A stretch of DNA of 64,000 bases from Litoreibacter arenae DSM 19593 (GCF_000442275.2 NZ_KE557306.1:723599-787598); one strand, 5' to 3'. Positions 26,555-35,830 are shown, numbered from the stretch's first letter. The notes: a model not told the origin generated them from the letters alone. Program-made: numbers and translations.

Positions 26555-29500
26555 GCTGTGGCCGCTTGTGTTCGAGGAGCGCTCTGCCGCTTGAACATTG
26601 CGTAGTAAAAGACCGGCGCTGCGATCAACGTCAGTGCCGAAGCAAAGGCCAGGCCGCCCATGATTGTCACCGCCATCGACTGAAAGAACGCGTCCCAGAT
26701 CAAGGGGATCATCCCAAGGATTGTTGTTGCTGCGGCCAGGATCACGGGGCGCAAACGTGATGTCGATGCCTGCACAATCGCGTTCTGCAAATCCATCGTC
26801 GCATTTTCGCGGCGTACAATGTCGATCTCTTCGACAAGAACGATCCCGTTTTTGATGAGCATTCCAGACAAGGACAATAGCCCCAACAAAGCCGTAAACG
26901 TGAATGGCAGGCCAGTTCCGAGTAGCGCGAGGCTGACCCCGTTGACGGACATCGGCACAAGCAGCCAGATGATCAGCGGTTGGCGTAAAGCGTTGAACAA
27001 CAGGATTGAAATCAGCACCATTACGATCAGGCTCATCGGCAGTTGTTTGGCCAAACCCGCCTGCGCATCGCGCGAACTTTCCAACTCACCGCCCCATTCC
27101 ATGGTGTAGCCTGCAGGGACCGGCATGGTGTTGATCGTGTCGTTCACCTGCGCCTGTACTTGCGCGGCCGTCAGCCCCTTGCTGATATCGGCCCCGACCG
27201 TGATCGTCAGCACGCGGTCACGGCGCATCAGAAGGGTGTCTTGCGATTCAAATCGCAAGCCGTCGGTGACCTGTTCAAATGGCACGAAGGTTTGGCCGCT
27301 GTCTGAGTAAATCACATGATCTGTCAGCAGTAGACCTGCATCAGGATCGGCCCGAACCACGATGGGAATTTGGCGATCCCCTTCGCGGTACACACCTGCG
27401 GTGATCCCCGTCGTGGCAAAGCGCATCGCCTCGGTCACGGCATCACGGGTGATCCCCGCCTCTTGTGCGCGGTCGGTGGCGTAGACGGGACGCAAGACCT
27501 GCTCCATCTCGCGCCAGTCAATCCGTGGGGCGACAATGTCAGGGGATGCGGCCTGCAACCGCTGCGCTGCTGTATTGGCTAAATCGCGCAACACGGACGC
27601 GTCTGGGCCGGAAAAGCGCACTTGGATCGGATCACCGCCGCCGGGTCCAAAGGCAAGGCGTTTTGCGCGGAACTCGCCTTCAGGCAATGTCATCGCGGCA
27701 AAGTCTTCCATCCCGGCAATCAGCCCCGCGATTTCATCAATCGACTGCGTGCGCACAATGATATGGCCATAGCTTGGGTTCGGGTCCTCTGCTTGATACG
27801 TCAGCATAAAGCGCGACGCGCCTTGCCCGACAAAAGAGGTGGCCGACACCACATCATCCTGCTCGGCAAGCCAAGCTTCCAAGAGGGCAATATCGTCTGA
27901 GGTTTCCTGCAGCGATGCCCCCTGCGCCAGTTTGTAATGCACGAAAAACAGGGGCGTGTTGCTGTCTGGAAAGAACTGCTGCTTGATCTGGCCGAACAGC
28001 ATGAAACACACCACCGTCACCGCGAGCAACCCGAGCGACACGGCCCACCACAGCCGCAGCAATACCCGCAAAGCGGCTGCATAAGCACGAAACAGCACAC
28101 CATCGTAAGCGCCCGTATCCGAGCCATCGCCTTGCTGAAAGAAGTAATGCCCCAGAAGTGGTGTCACCGTCAGCGCAAGGACCCAGGACAACAACAAGGA
28201 AATGCTAATCACCGCAAAAAGCGAAAACAGGAATTCACCTGTTGCATCCGGGCTAAGGCCAATCCCTGCAAATGCCATGATCCCGATGACGGTCGCGCCC
28301 AAAAGGGGGATTTGCGTTTTGCGTGCCGCTTCATCTGCCGCATCGCGCGAATTTTGTCCGCGCCGCATCGTGTTTTGCATGCCTTCTGCGACAACGATGG
28401 CGTTGTCGACCAACATCCCCATCGCGATGATCAGCGCACCCAGAGAAATCCGCTCCATCTCAATCGAAAATATCGCCATGAAAAACAGTGTACCAACAAC
28501 GGTTAAAAGCAGCGTCGCGCCGACCACCACAGCCGCGCGCCACCCCATGAACAAAGCCAACACGACCACGACGATGCTGACCGACATCGCGAGGTTAATC
28601 AGGAACGACCCTGATGCCTCCTCCACAACAAGGTGCTGCTGATAAATCGGATCAAGCTGCACACCTAATGGAATTTGCGGCGCGAGTTCCGCAAGCCGCG
28701 CATCGGTGCGATGACCAACATCAACGATATTTTCCGTGGCGATGCCAGCAATCCCAATTGTAAACGCATCCACGCCATTGTGGCGGATCATAAGGCTTGG
28801 GTTTGCCTCACGCTCTCGGCTCACGCTTGCAAAATCACGCAGGTTCAGAACTTCGCCCCCAACACCCACGGTCAGGCCGGCGATTTCCTGAACGCTGTCA
28901 CTTCCCTCTGGCCCCTGGATCAAGGTGCGCCCATCAGGGCGCTGAAACGATCCACCATCGACAACACTATCGGCATTTGCAATCGCCGCCTGAATGGCTG
29001 CGGGCGGCACGTTTTGGTTCGTGCTGAGCGTCAGATCAGGCTCAACATAAATAACCTCATTCGGCACACCCGAAAGGCTGACATCCGCGACCCCGGACAC
29101 GGCCAGCATTTCGCGCCGTAAGAAGGTGGCAAGGTCATTGATCTCAGCATCCGAAAAGCCGGGGGCCTGAACGGCGTAGTAAATGCCAAAGACATCACCA
29201 AACCCATCATTCACGAAAGGAGCACCAGCCCCGCTGGGTAGCCGTGCCGCAGCAGTGCGGTTGCGCAGTTTGGTCCAGATTTGCGGCAGTTCAGACCCAT
29301 CGTAGGTGTCTTTCATATCAACCGTGATCCACGATAGCCCAGGTTGGTTCATGGACCTTACCCGCTTGACCTCGGCCATTTTCTGAATTTCGGATTCAAT
29401 CGGTTCAGATACTTCTCGCGCCACCTGTGCAGCGCTCGCACCCGGGTATTGGGTCACGACGACGGCTGTCTTGATGGTAAACGCCGGGTCTTCAAGGCGA

Positions 29501-29598
29501 CCAAGATTGCCAAAGCCCCAGACACCACCAAAAAGGCAGCCCAAAATGACCAGCCATGTGATAATGGGCCGTTGGATTGATCCGCGCGCAATGTTCAT
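26551..29598 (-). CDS. RND-family efflux permease
   Basis: 1015 aa, the length and layout of AcrB-type pumps: one N-terminal membrane helix (WLVILGCLFGGVWGFG), a large periplasmic loop, membrane helices 2-6, a second loop and helices 7-12. The family motif in helix 4 reads GMLVDNAIVVAEG, with one Asp where AcrB has two, as in many proteobacterial HAE-type relatives. It works with the adaptor encoded upstream and an outer-membrane factor encoded elsewhere to export hydrophobic or amphiphilic compounds. Substrate unknown. Stop and next start overlap by four bases. Confidence 0.93.
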   Translation of the reverse strand: MNIARGSIQRPIITWLVILGCLFGGVWGFGNLGRLEDPAFTIKTAVVVTQYPGASAAQVAREVSEPIESEIQKMAEVKRVRSMNQPGLSWITVDMKDTYDGSELPQIWTKLRNRTAAARLPSGAGAPFVNDGFGDVFGIYYAVQAPGFSDAEINDLATFLRREMLAVSGVADVSLSGVPNEVIYVEPDLTLSTNQNVPPAAIQAAIANADSVVDGGSFQRPDGRTLIQGPEGSDSVQEIAGLTVGVGGEVLNLRDFASVSREREANPSLMIRHNGVDAFTIGIAGIATENIVDVGHRTDARLAELAPQIPLGVQLDPIYQQHLVVEEASGSFLINLAMSVSIVVVVLALFMGWRAAVVVGATLLLTVVGTLFFMAIFSIEMERISLGALIIAMGMLVDNAIVVAEGMQNTMRRGQNSRDAADEAARKTQIPLLGATVIGIMAFAGIGLSPDATGEFLFSLFAVISISLLLSWVLALTVTPLLGHYFFQQGDGSDTGAYDGVLFRAYAAALRVLLRLWWAVSLGLLAVTVVCFMLFGQIKQQFFPDSNTPLFFVHYKLAQGASLQETSDDIALLEAWLAEQDDVVSATSFVGQGASRFMLTYQAEDPNPSYGHIIVRTQSIDEIAGLIAGMEDFAAMTLPEGEFRAKRLAFGPGGGDPIQVRFSGPDASVLRDLANTAAQRLQAASPDIVAPRIDWREMEQVLRPVYATDRAQEAGITRDAVTEAMRFATTGITAGVYREGDRQIPIVVRADPDAGLLLTDHVIYSDSGQTFVPFEQVTDGLRFESQDTLLMRRDRVLTITVGADISKGLTAAQVQAQVNDTINTMPVPAGYTMEWGGELESSRDAQAGLAKQLPMSLIVMVLISILLFNALRQPLIIWLLVPMSVNGVSLALLGTGLPFTFTALLGLLSLSGMLIKNGIVLVEEIDIVRRENATMDLQNAIVQASTSRLRPVILAAATTILGMIPLIWDAFFQSMAVTIMGGLAFASALTLIAAPVFYYAMFKRQSAPRTQAATA

Positions 29599-29607
29599 AA
29601 TCCGACC

Positions 29608-30645
29608 TCAGTTCGCAAAGCCAGTAAAGCGTGTCACCGCATCACCATCGTTCAACAAATGCGCGCCGCTCGCCACGATTTCCTGACCCGGCTCAAGACC
29701 CTCCAGAACCAGAATATCGCCATTTGGGGCAGGTTCGATGGCAACGGGAACAGCAGAAACCGTCCCGGTCGTGCCGTCTTGTGTTGTAAATGCCAAAACC
29801 TGCGTCATGCCATCCGTTGATGTGATCACCGCCGATTGCGGGATACGCAACGCATCAGGGCCCCCGCGCAAGGTTGCATAGACCGTGACAGAGGCACCGG
29901 GGAAAACAATCAGATCATCAGGCGGGTCCATGGCCAGTGTAATCTGAAAGGTCTGACCAACTTGGGATGTCTCGGCGTTGAATTCGCGGGCCTCAAGCGG
30001 ATAGCGCGTGTCACTGCCCGGCAATTGCGCCCACAATGCCACATCAGGATCGCGCCCGGCCCGGCCGAATAGCACCTCGGGGACATCAATCTCGACCCGT
30101 ATTTCAGACATATCATGCAGCCGGGCAATCGGTGTGCCCGCCGCAATCGTAGAGAAATTAGCAACGTTGCGCGCCGCAACCAACCCATCGAATGGGGCGG
30201 TCAACTGCGCGCTGTTCAAAGAACGTTCGGCGTTTCTGACGGCAATCTCAGCAAGCTGTACTTGGGTCTCAGCATCATCGACACTCACTTGGCTCACAGC
30301 ACTGCCTTGCAAGGCTTGAAACCGCGCCAAGGTGCGATCTGCTTGGTCTTTCTGAACGCGGGCTTGATCCAAGGCAATCTCGAACGGTTCAAGGTCAAGC
30401 ACGGCAACCGTTGCACCTTGTGCGATGGGCTGGCCCTCAACGATCGGGATATCAACAATTTGGCCACCCACCTGAAACGCAAGATCAACGGTTTCTTTTG
30501 CAACCGCATGGCCAAAGAACTGACGCGTGGTTTCGGAGGCGCCGGCTTGAACCTCAACCAACTTCACCAGTTTTGGCTGATCCTGCGCGATGGCGAAAGT
30601 GCCGCAAAGTGTAACAAGTAAGAAGCTGAAGAAAATAGTGCGCAT
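29608..30645 (-). CDS. RND efflux periplasmic adaptor (membrane fusion protein)
   Basis: 345 aa from the start at 30645 (MRTIFFSFLLVTLCGTFAIAQ, a Sec signal peptide); the upstream in-frame codon at 30708 would put 21 odd residues before the signal. The HlyD/AcrA-like order is clear: lipoyl half (DLAFQVGGQIVDIPIVEGQPI), coiled-coil hairpin (DQARVQKDQADRTLARFQAL...), second lipoyl half (TAPFDGLVAARNV), beta-barrel and membrane-proximal domain. It starts the three-gene operon adaptor-permease-lipoprotein hydrolase. Confidence 0.9.
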   Translation of the reverse strand: MRTIFFSFLLVTLCGTFAIAQDQPKLVKLVEVQAGASETTRQFFGHAVAKETVDLAFQVGGQIVDIPIVEGQPIAQGATVAVLDLEPFEIALDQARVQKDQADRTLARFQALQGSAVSQVSVDDAETQVQLAEIAVRNAERSLNSAQLTAPFDGLVAARNVANFSTIAAGTPIARLHDMSEIRVEIDVPEVLFGRAGRDPDVALWAQLPGSDTRYPLEAREFNAETSQVGQTFQITLAMDPPDDLIVFPGASVTVYATLRGGPDALRIPQSAVITSTDGMTQVLAFTTQDGTTGTVSAVPVAIEPAPNGDILVLEGLEPGQEIVASGAHLLNDGDAVTRFTGFAN

Positions 30646-30660
30646 GTCGAAGAGACCCCA

Positions 30661-30688
30661 AATTGCCAGTCCGGCAAATTGCTTTGCC
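30661..30688. promoter_or_regulatory. Inverted repeats before the efflux operon
   Basis: Directly upstream of the adaptor start: TTGCC-5-GGCAA (30663-30677) runs into GGCAAA-TTGC-TTTGCC (30673-30688), a perfect 6-bp inverted repeat. The cluster is a candidate operator. It does not resemble the TetR palindromes at 23.35-23.41 kb, so a different regulator is likely. Confidence 0.35.
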
Positions 30689-30708
30689 TTTGATGACCTT
30701 AACCACAC

Positions 30709-31330
30709 AGACTCGGATGATCTACACCTGTTTTGGGTGCGTGCGGAGGAGGCACAAAGGCCGCTACACTACGCAAAGTCGAGAGAAGGGAGAATTATCA
30801 ACGCCGGTTTTGCCCGCGACCTGCCTCTTCATTACTTCGTTCTTGCTGCGGTTTGCATGAATGACGGTTTTCTTGCGGCAAAGCGGCATCGGATTTTTCT
30901 CTCACGCGGTATTATTCGCGCTGCGAGCGCACGCAGCACGAAATGACAATGGCGGGGTTGGGCTCGAAGCAGTCGTTCGCTGCGCCTAGTTCGAACGTCG
31001 GCTTAGGGCCGTGAGTGGTGACGCGCCGTCAGTCCGTTGCTAACCGTGCTGCAGGGCGGAGAATGGCAGCAAGGAGCCCATAGCGGAAGTGTCAGATTTG
31101 TGCTGCGTGCGCTCGTAGCGCGGAAATTGCTGCAACAGCGTAAAATTCTACGCCGCCGGGCAGCAGGAACAGCGGTCATTCATGCCTAGCGCAGCGGAAA
31201 CAACACGCTCAATTATCAAGATGCGGCCTTAGTTGCCACCTGTTATGGGCGGGTCAAGGTCAACTTCGAGCACAACATAGAGTAGGGCTTTAGGTTGCAC
31301 AGCCCCGGCCATGAGATAACCTGAGCGAAA
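30709..31330. repeat. Gene-free stretch with two repeat-family pieces
   Basis: About 620 bases without a supportable gene between the adaptor and the DUF4123 gene. 30924-30939 (CGAGCGCACGCAGCAC) is the exact reverse complement of 31100-31115. The segment 30920-30990 resembles 35720-35790 in the same orientation, and 31102-31197 resembles the reverse complement of 35640-35738 over about 95 bases. These are copies of the same short non-coding repeat family found near 22.6 kb and 35.4-35.8 kb. Confidence 0.6.
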
Positions 31331-31363
31331 TTGTATTACCTATCATTACGTGGGTGGCGCGCC

Positions 31364-32806
31364 ATGAGCACAGACAATGATTTTGATTACTGGACGCAAT
31401 GGCCCACTGCGTCTGAAAAGCCGTCCGCATCGGATTTGGATTTGCAGGCTATCCACGGTGTTGAACCGCTTGATGCGCAGTTAGGCGTTGCAGAACCACT
31501 TACCGTACCGGCCATGTTGCAAGACGCTCTCTTCGGCCAGCCAGAGCCGACAGAGGCCGATCTGGCGCGGGCGACTGGTGGCGACACAGGCAAGGTGCCG
31601 CCTCTGCACACTTACGCTGTTCTTGATGCTGCAAAGGTCACAAACCTGCCCGAAATGCTGGATGCTTCAGGTCTGGAGCATCGCTGCTTGTTCAAAGGCG
31701 ATGCTTACGATGAACTGAAAGATGTGGCCCCGTGGATTGCCCGACTGGAAGAGGGTAACCGCTTCACTCGCAATCTGTTCACCCGCTCGGATGTGCCGTG
31801 GCATATGTGGGACAGCGAACCAGGTATTTATGTCAGGTCGTGCGGCACGTTCGATGCCATGTGGAAACACTTTAGGAAATTTACCAAAGTCCAAGATGAA
31901 CAGGGCAAGTGGTTCTATTTCAGGTTCTGGGAACCGAACGCTTTCATCCATCTTCTTGAGCAGCCTGATACGAAGCGTCTTTTGACTGCGCCAGATGGAT
32001 GCGCGTTTTATCATTTCTACGCACCGACAAAGGATGCGACCTACGTTGTTACTGCTCCAGACGTTGAGGCTGCCGAGATAAAGCCATTCAAGTTGAGCAA
32101 CCGCCACAGAACCTCATTCGATGCCGCTATCGAAAGCAAGTTCGCACGTGATTACGCGGTGTCTCTGGCTCGGTCTGTTCCAGTTCGTGCCAGTGCTCTG
32201 GGTATTGAAGGCCATGATGCGCTAGGGCAGATGGTGACCAGTGTGACCGAGTATCTCAAACCGTTTGGGTTTAGCAAACGCAGTGATCTTGGACGCATGG
32301 CCAGTTGCGCCCTGTTTTACGGGACGCATTTCTTGCACGATCCGCGCATTGCTGGGTTAAGCCAACGTTATTTGACAGATGCAAAATCGTCACCCGGATT
32401 ACGCGCAAAGCGCTTTCAGGAAGCTCTGCACAAAACTGTGCCAATAGACGTAATGACAAACGCGGCAAGTGTCACAAAGACATTGTCACAGCTACGCTAT
32501 GCCCTTGATCGAAAAGAGATCACGCAAGATTACCTTGCCCAAGTTTATACGCCTGAATTTGGATTTCATAACGCTGATACTGCGCAACAATTCATCCGGA
32601 CCTGTCAGTCACAACAGCAGGCTAAATCGCTCCATAGTTCGGAGTGCCAAATGGCACATTACATCCTGTCGGCCCTATATACGCCGTATTTTCTTGATGA
32701 TCCTTTGCAAGAGAAACTAAAGGCGATATTCCGCGACGCAGACGATCTCAAACACAACCTTTTGCAAGAGCTTGAACGCCGCAGCACCATTTTAGAGAAG
32801 ACCTGA
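31364..32806 (+). CDS. DUF4123 protein, type VI secretion effector chaperone/adaptor
   Basis: 480 aa starting at 31364 (MSTDNDFDYWTQWP), eleven codons inside the longest frame. Residues about 80-205 match the DUF4123 pattern: HTYAVLDAAK, CLFKGDAYDELKDVAPWIARL, a central HFRKFTKVQDEQGKWFYFRFWEP block and a following leucine-rich strand. The C-terminal half (about 210-480) is helical and unassigned. DUF4123 proteins (TAP-1/VasW class) load cognate effectors onto VgrG spikes. The effector gene follows after seven bases. No vgrG, hcp or PAAR gene is in the window. Confidence 0.78.
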   Translation: MSTDNDFDYWTQWPTASEKPSASDLDLQAIHGVEPLDAQLGVAEPLTVPAMLQDALFGQPEPTEADLARATGGDTGKVPPLHTYAVLDAAKVTNLPEMLDASGLEHRCLFKGDAYDELKDVAPWIARLEEGNRFTRNLFTRSDVPWHMWDSEPGIYVRSCGTFDAMWKHFRKFTKVQDEQGKWFYFRFWEPNAFIHLLEQPDTKRLLTAPDGCAFYHFYAPTKDATYVVTAPDVEAAEIKPFKLSNRHRTSFDAAIESKFARDYAVSLARSVPVRASALGIEGHDALGQMVTSVTEYLKPFGFSKRSDLGRMASCALFYGTHFLHDPRIAGLSQRYLTDAKSSPGLRAKRFQEALHKTVPIDVMTNAASVTKTLSQLRYALDRKEITQDYLAQVYTPEFGFHNADTAQQFIRTCQSQQQAKSLHSSECQMAHYILSALYTPYFLDDPLQEKLKAIFRDADDLKHNLLQELERRSTILEKT

Positions 32807-32813
32807 GTACATT

Positions 32814-34526
32814 ATGGCTGGACGAAGTTCTGAATACACATCAGCACAGGATGTCGCAGCATCCCAAAGCGGCAACGCCGTCGGCGGTGGCTGTGCCGAA
32901 TGCCATACAGGCAACTGGATACATGTCCGGTATGAGTATACCGAAGGCGATCCGATCACAGATGCCGTATACGTGGTGCAAACACCAAACGGCGGCGAAC
33001 CGGGCGGCACGGTCATCGCCGAAGGGGTGATCTCCATCGGGCCTGACGCGGAACATGAGTACGTCCATGTGGACCTTGGCGATCACGCGGGCGAGGTCGA
33101 GGTGTTCGTCTTTGACGATCCCACAGAGCCTGTCCCTTTTGAAGAGCCCCAGCCCGTTGAAGATCAACGCAATTGGCTGCAACGCGCGGCAGATTCAGTG
33201 ATGAACGGGGCGGAATGGACATGGGACGTCGCACAAGGTGACTTTAACGAAGACATGTCCACCGGCCAGATCATCACAAATGCGGTGGTGACGGCTGTGC
33301 CTATTGTCGATCAGGTCGCCGACGCCCGTGATCTGGTTGCCAATGGCAAAGCCCTGATCTGGGACCGGCGCTATGCTGAGATCGGTGTTTGGGTGGGTGT
33401 CTTTGCCTGCCTGATCGGGTTAGTTCCGTCGCTGGGGTCACTGGCCAAGGGCGTGATCAAACTGGTCTGGCGAAACGCGGGCGAGGTTGGCAAAATCCTG
33501 ATTTATATCAACAAGGCGTTGCACCGCACGGGGATGCGCGTCAACGGCTACCGGTTTGTCAAGAAGCTGGCTGACGACGTGATTGCGCAAGTTGGTTTCG
33601 TGACGCGGAAGTTCAACGAATTCCTCGACGCATGCTTGCAACGCATCCCACGCTGGACGGGTGACGGACTGCGCGAAACCATCGAACATGTGCGCGGCAT
33701 GGCGACCCAGATGTTCCCCCGTGTAGCGCAGGAAATCCGTGAACGCCTGCTGCGCGGGCTGGCCGATTTCGCGTCTCGCGCATGGCGGGTAATGCCGGGC
33801 CAAGGGATTGTGATCCGGCGGGCAACCCGCGCCGTAATTGACGCAGGGCCGTTTACAAGCTTTCAAAGACGTATGGCAAGGGATGGATTTGATGAAGACG
33901 CATTGACTAACGGCGCGCGCTCAATTTCGCCTCAGGACAAGCTACGTATGCAACAGATACGCATTGATGCAATGCGTTGGAAAGACGAGTTGCTTAACGA
34001 TCCAAACTTTCCTGACAGCCTAAGGCAAGCCGCACAGCATGATCCCGCAAGATTCGTCAACGAACTCGCTACATTTGGATCTAAGCCAAGCTTCGTTGAC
34101 TTTACTCAAGGTGGCACTGAGCGCATGTATCGCGTCGTTGGAGATGAAAGCCAAATCGGCGGCTCTTTCTGGAGTAGGTCACCGCCTCCGAGTGACGAAA
34201 TGGCTTGGCGCACGAGAGATGCAGTTTCAAATGACTGGAACCGTGGTGGAGGATATATGGTAGCAGATGTCCCACCACCACCAGCTGCTCTGGTTGGAGA
34301 AATTGGACCTCAAGATCTTGGAGACGCCACGAAACATAGGGTACCGCACGACGGTCAAATGCTTGAAGGTGGTGGAGAACAACTTTGGTTTCCGCGCACG
34401 GCATACCCCGAGCCAGCAATTCCTTCCTCTCAGGTTAAGGAGTACCACTATACCGATTGGAACGCGCCAACGCAGGCATCCCGCGCGACAGTTCGTGCCG
34501 GACGCATAGGGGATTGTGATCTATGA
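32814..34526 (+). CDS. Polymorphic-toxin-like type VI secretion effector
   Basis: 570 aa. N-terminal C27-x2-C30 plus a beta-rich domain (about 33-105), a linker rich in proline and acid, a pretoxin-like region (TGQIITNAVVTAVPIVDQVADARDLV, about 150-175), one hydrophobic segment (about 189-219), a long helical middle (220-350) and a distinct C-terminal domain (about 430-530). From about residue 355 (base 33,880) codon use turns more AT-rich, a sign of an exchanged toxin module. That module has MYR (R440), GGSFWSRSPPPS, YMVADVPPPPAALVGEI and EGGGEQLWFP (519-527), reminiscent of NAD-using ADP-ribosyltransferase or NADase folds; tentative. The stop overlaps the next gene (ATGA). Confidence 0.72.
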   Translation: MAGRSSEYTSAQDVAASQSGNAVGGGCAECHTGNWIHVRYEYTEGDPITDAVYVVQTPNGGEPGGTVIAEGVISIGPDAEHEYVHVDLGDHAGEVEVFVFDDPTEPVPFEEPQPVEDQRNWLQRAADSVMNGAEWTWDVAQGDFNEDMSTGQIITNAVVTAVPIVDQVADARDLVANGKALIWDRRYAEIGVWVGVFACLIGLVPSLGSLAKGVIKLVWRNAGEVGKILIYINKALHRTGMRVNGYRFVKKLADDVIAQVGFVTRKFNEFLDACLQRIPRWTGDGLRETIEHVRGMATQMFPRVAQEIRERLLRGLADFASRAWRVMPGQGIVIRRATRAVIDAGPFTSFQRRMARDGFDEDALTNGARSISPQDKLRMQQIRIDAMRWKDELLNDPNFPDSLRQAAQHDPARFVNELATFGSKPSFVDFTQGGTERMYRVVGDESQIGGSFWSRSPPPSDEMAWRTRDAVSNDWNRGGGYMVADVPPPPAALVGEIGPQDLGDATKHRVPHDGQMLEGGGEQLWFPRTAYPEPAIPSSQVKEYHYTDWNAPTQASRATVRAGRIGDCDL

Positions 34527-35011
34527 GCTTGTTCGAAGAAAGGCTGGCACTTTTCCAAGAGGCGGATCGGCGCCTGGTGCAATACGTTGCGTTGGTCGGT
34601 ACGTTTGCACGTATTGTCAGACGCGCTGCAGAAACGGGCCTTTGGGAGAACACAGCAGCCAAACAACCATTAGCCAGCTCTGAAGATCCTCGCGATCTGC
34701 ATGACGCCGCTTCTTTCTTCGAAACCAGCGCTCAAAACCAAATCAAAGAGATTTTACGACGCTATCGTAGTGCGCTTGCAGTTGGTGAGATTTCAGAACC
34801 ACTGTCGATAATCCGTAGTTTTGGCGGACTTGAGAAGTCATGGGAAGCATACCTGCATCCGAGTTACGGATCCAATGCCGTGCTACCGCCACCGTCACAG
34901 TACCTGTTTGATCTTTATGGCATATCTGTTCGTCTTTTCCCGACAGCGCAGGGTCCTGAAGAAGCAACGTTCTCGGCTGAACTTAAGAAACGAGGAAATC
35001 CTTGGACATGA
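34523..35011 (+). CDS. Putative immunity protein for the effector
   Basis: 162 aa, no recognised family, no signal peptide, so cytoplasmic. Mostly helical in the first two thirds (LFQEADRRLVQYVALVGTFARIVRRAAETG). Its base composition matches the AT-richer toxin end rather than the effector's front. It overlaps the effector stop by four bases (ATGA), the standard toxin-immunity arrangement, and it overlaps the next gene in the same way. The immunity role is inferred from position only. Confidence 0.65.
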   Translation: MSLFEERLALFQEADRRLVQYVALVGTFARIVRRAAETGLWENTAAKQPLASSEDPRDLHDAASFFETSAQNQIKEILRRYRSALAVGEISEPLSIIRSFGGLEKSWEAYLHPSYGSNAVLPPPSQYLFDLYGISVRLFPTAQGPEEATFSAELKKRGNPWT

Positions 35012-35304
35012 GGATAACAGATAGTATGAGATGGTTTGCTCTCGCGCTTGTTCTTTCTGGACCCGCACTCGCCCAACCGAATTCTGGCAATGAAGTCAGT
35101 GATGAAGTTATTGCCTTTTGGGCTAAGAATGCGCTTCCATTGGCGGAATTCGTAGAACGCGGTTTCGGTATGGCACTGCCGGAAGATGCGACCTCTACAG
35201 AGTGGTGCCGATATCAAGCGGTTACAGCCTCACTGATGTATGCAAACCATCCGAACTGTGATCGTCTTATTCAGGAAATGCATAAGCAAGGGCGCATCGA
35301 ATAG
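35008..35304 (+). CDS. Small exported protein coupled to the effector module
   Basis: 98 aa starting at ATG 35008, which overlaps the upstream stop (ATGA) and has AGGA about 12 bases before it; 35026 is an alternative. A Sec signal peptide is clear (SMRWFALALVLSGPALAQ). The mature part is about 75 residues with two cysteines that could pair (TEWCRYQAV, NHPNCDRL). Unknown family. As a periplasmic partner in an effector operon it could be a second, periplasmic immunity factor, but this is inference. Confidence 0.6.
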   Translation: MRITDSMRWFALALVLSGPALAQPNSGNEVSDEVIAFWAKNALPLAEFVERGFGMALPEDATSTEWCRYQAVTASLMYANHPNCDRLIQEMHKQGRIE

Positions 35305-35329
35305 GCCAGTGCTTGTCGATGAAAGCGGA

Positions 35330-35830
35330 TTTGAACGGCTGCTCTGGCGAAACCTGCTGCACTACAAAAACCATACTGCTGCAACTACGAGCAAATACTG
35401 CGTCAGCAACATACCAAACGTCAGTGTCGGGAAAGTCTTGCGTAGCAATGGTAGAATCTGGATGCAGCGAAAGTGCGGTTTAGATTTCGTCAATTTCTTC
35501 ATCTGTGAATGACTGGAAACGGGAAATTCGCTGGGATGCCGAAGATCGTGTGCCGCGCCTGCGAACGGATGCTGCGGCAGCAAACACCCGGAAGGGCTAT
35601 GGCGGGAAAGTCCGCATTGCGTAAATTCAGTCCCTGATCCTTGCTGCACTCTGCGCGAATGGCCGCTTTTCCCGCTGCCCGACAGCACCGTACTTTACGC
35701 TACCTCAGGATTTCCCCCGCCGCGAGCGCACGCAGCATGAAAACCGGACTCACAAAATGGGCTCGAAACGGTCATTCGCTACGTTGCACCCTACGGTCCG
35801 CTTTGCTGCCAGTCATTAGTCGTTTATTTG
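35330..35830. repeat. Gene-free right end of the island with repeat-family copies
   Basis: No supportable gene lies between 35,305 and the kinase gene at 36,025. 35383-35409 and 35459-35480 match the reverse complement of the 22.6-kb copy; 35640-35738 matches the reverse complement of 31102-31197; 35720-35790 matches 30920-30990 in direct orientation, sharing CGAGCGCACGCAGCA exactly. The remaining bases 35,830-35,960 are AT-rich and hold the right arm site. Confidence 0.6.
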
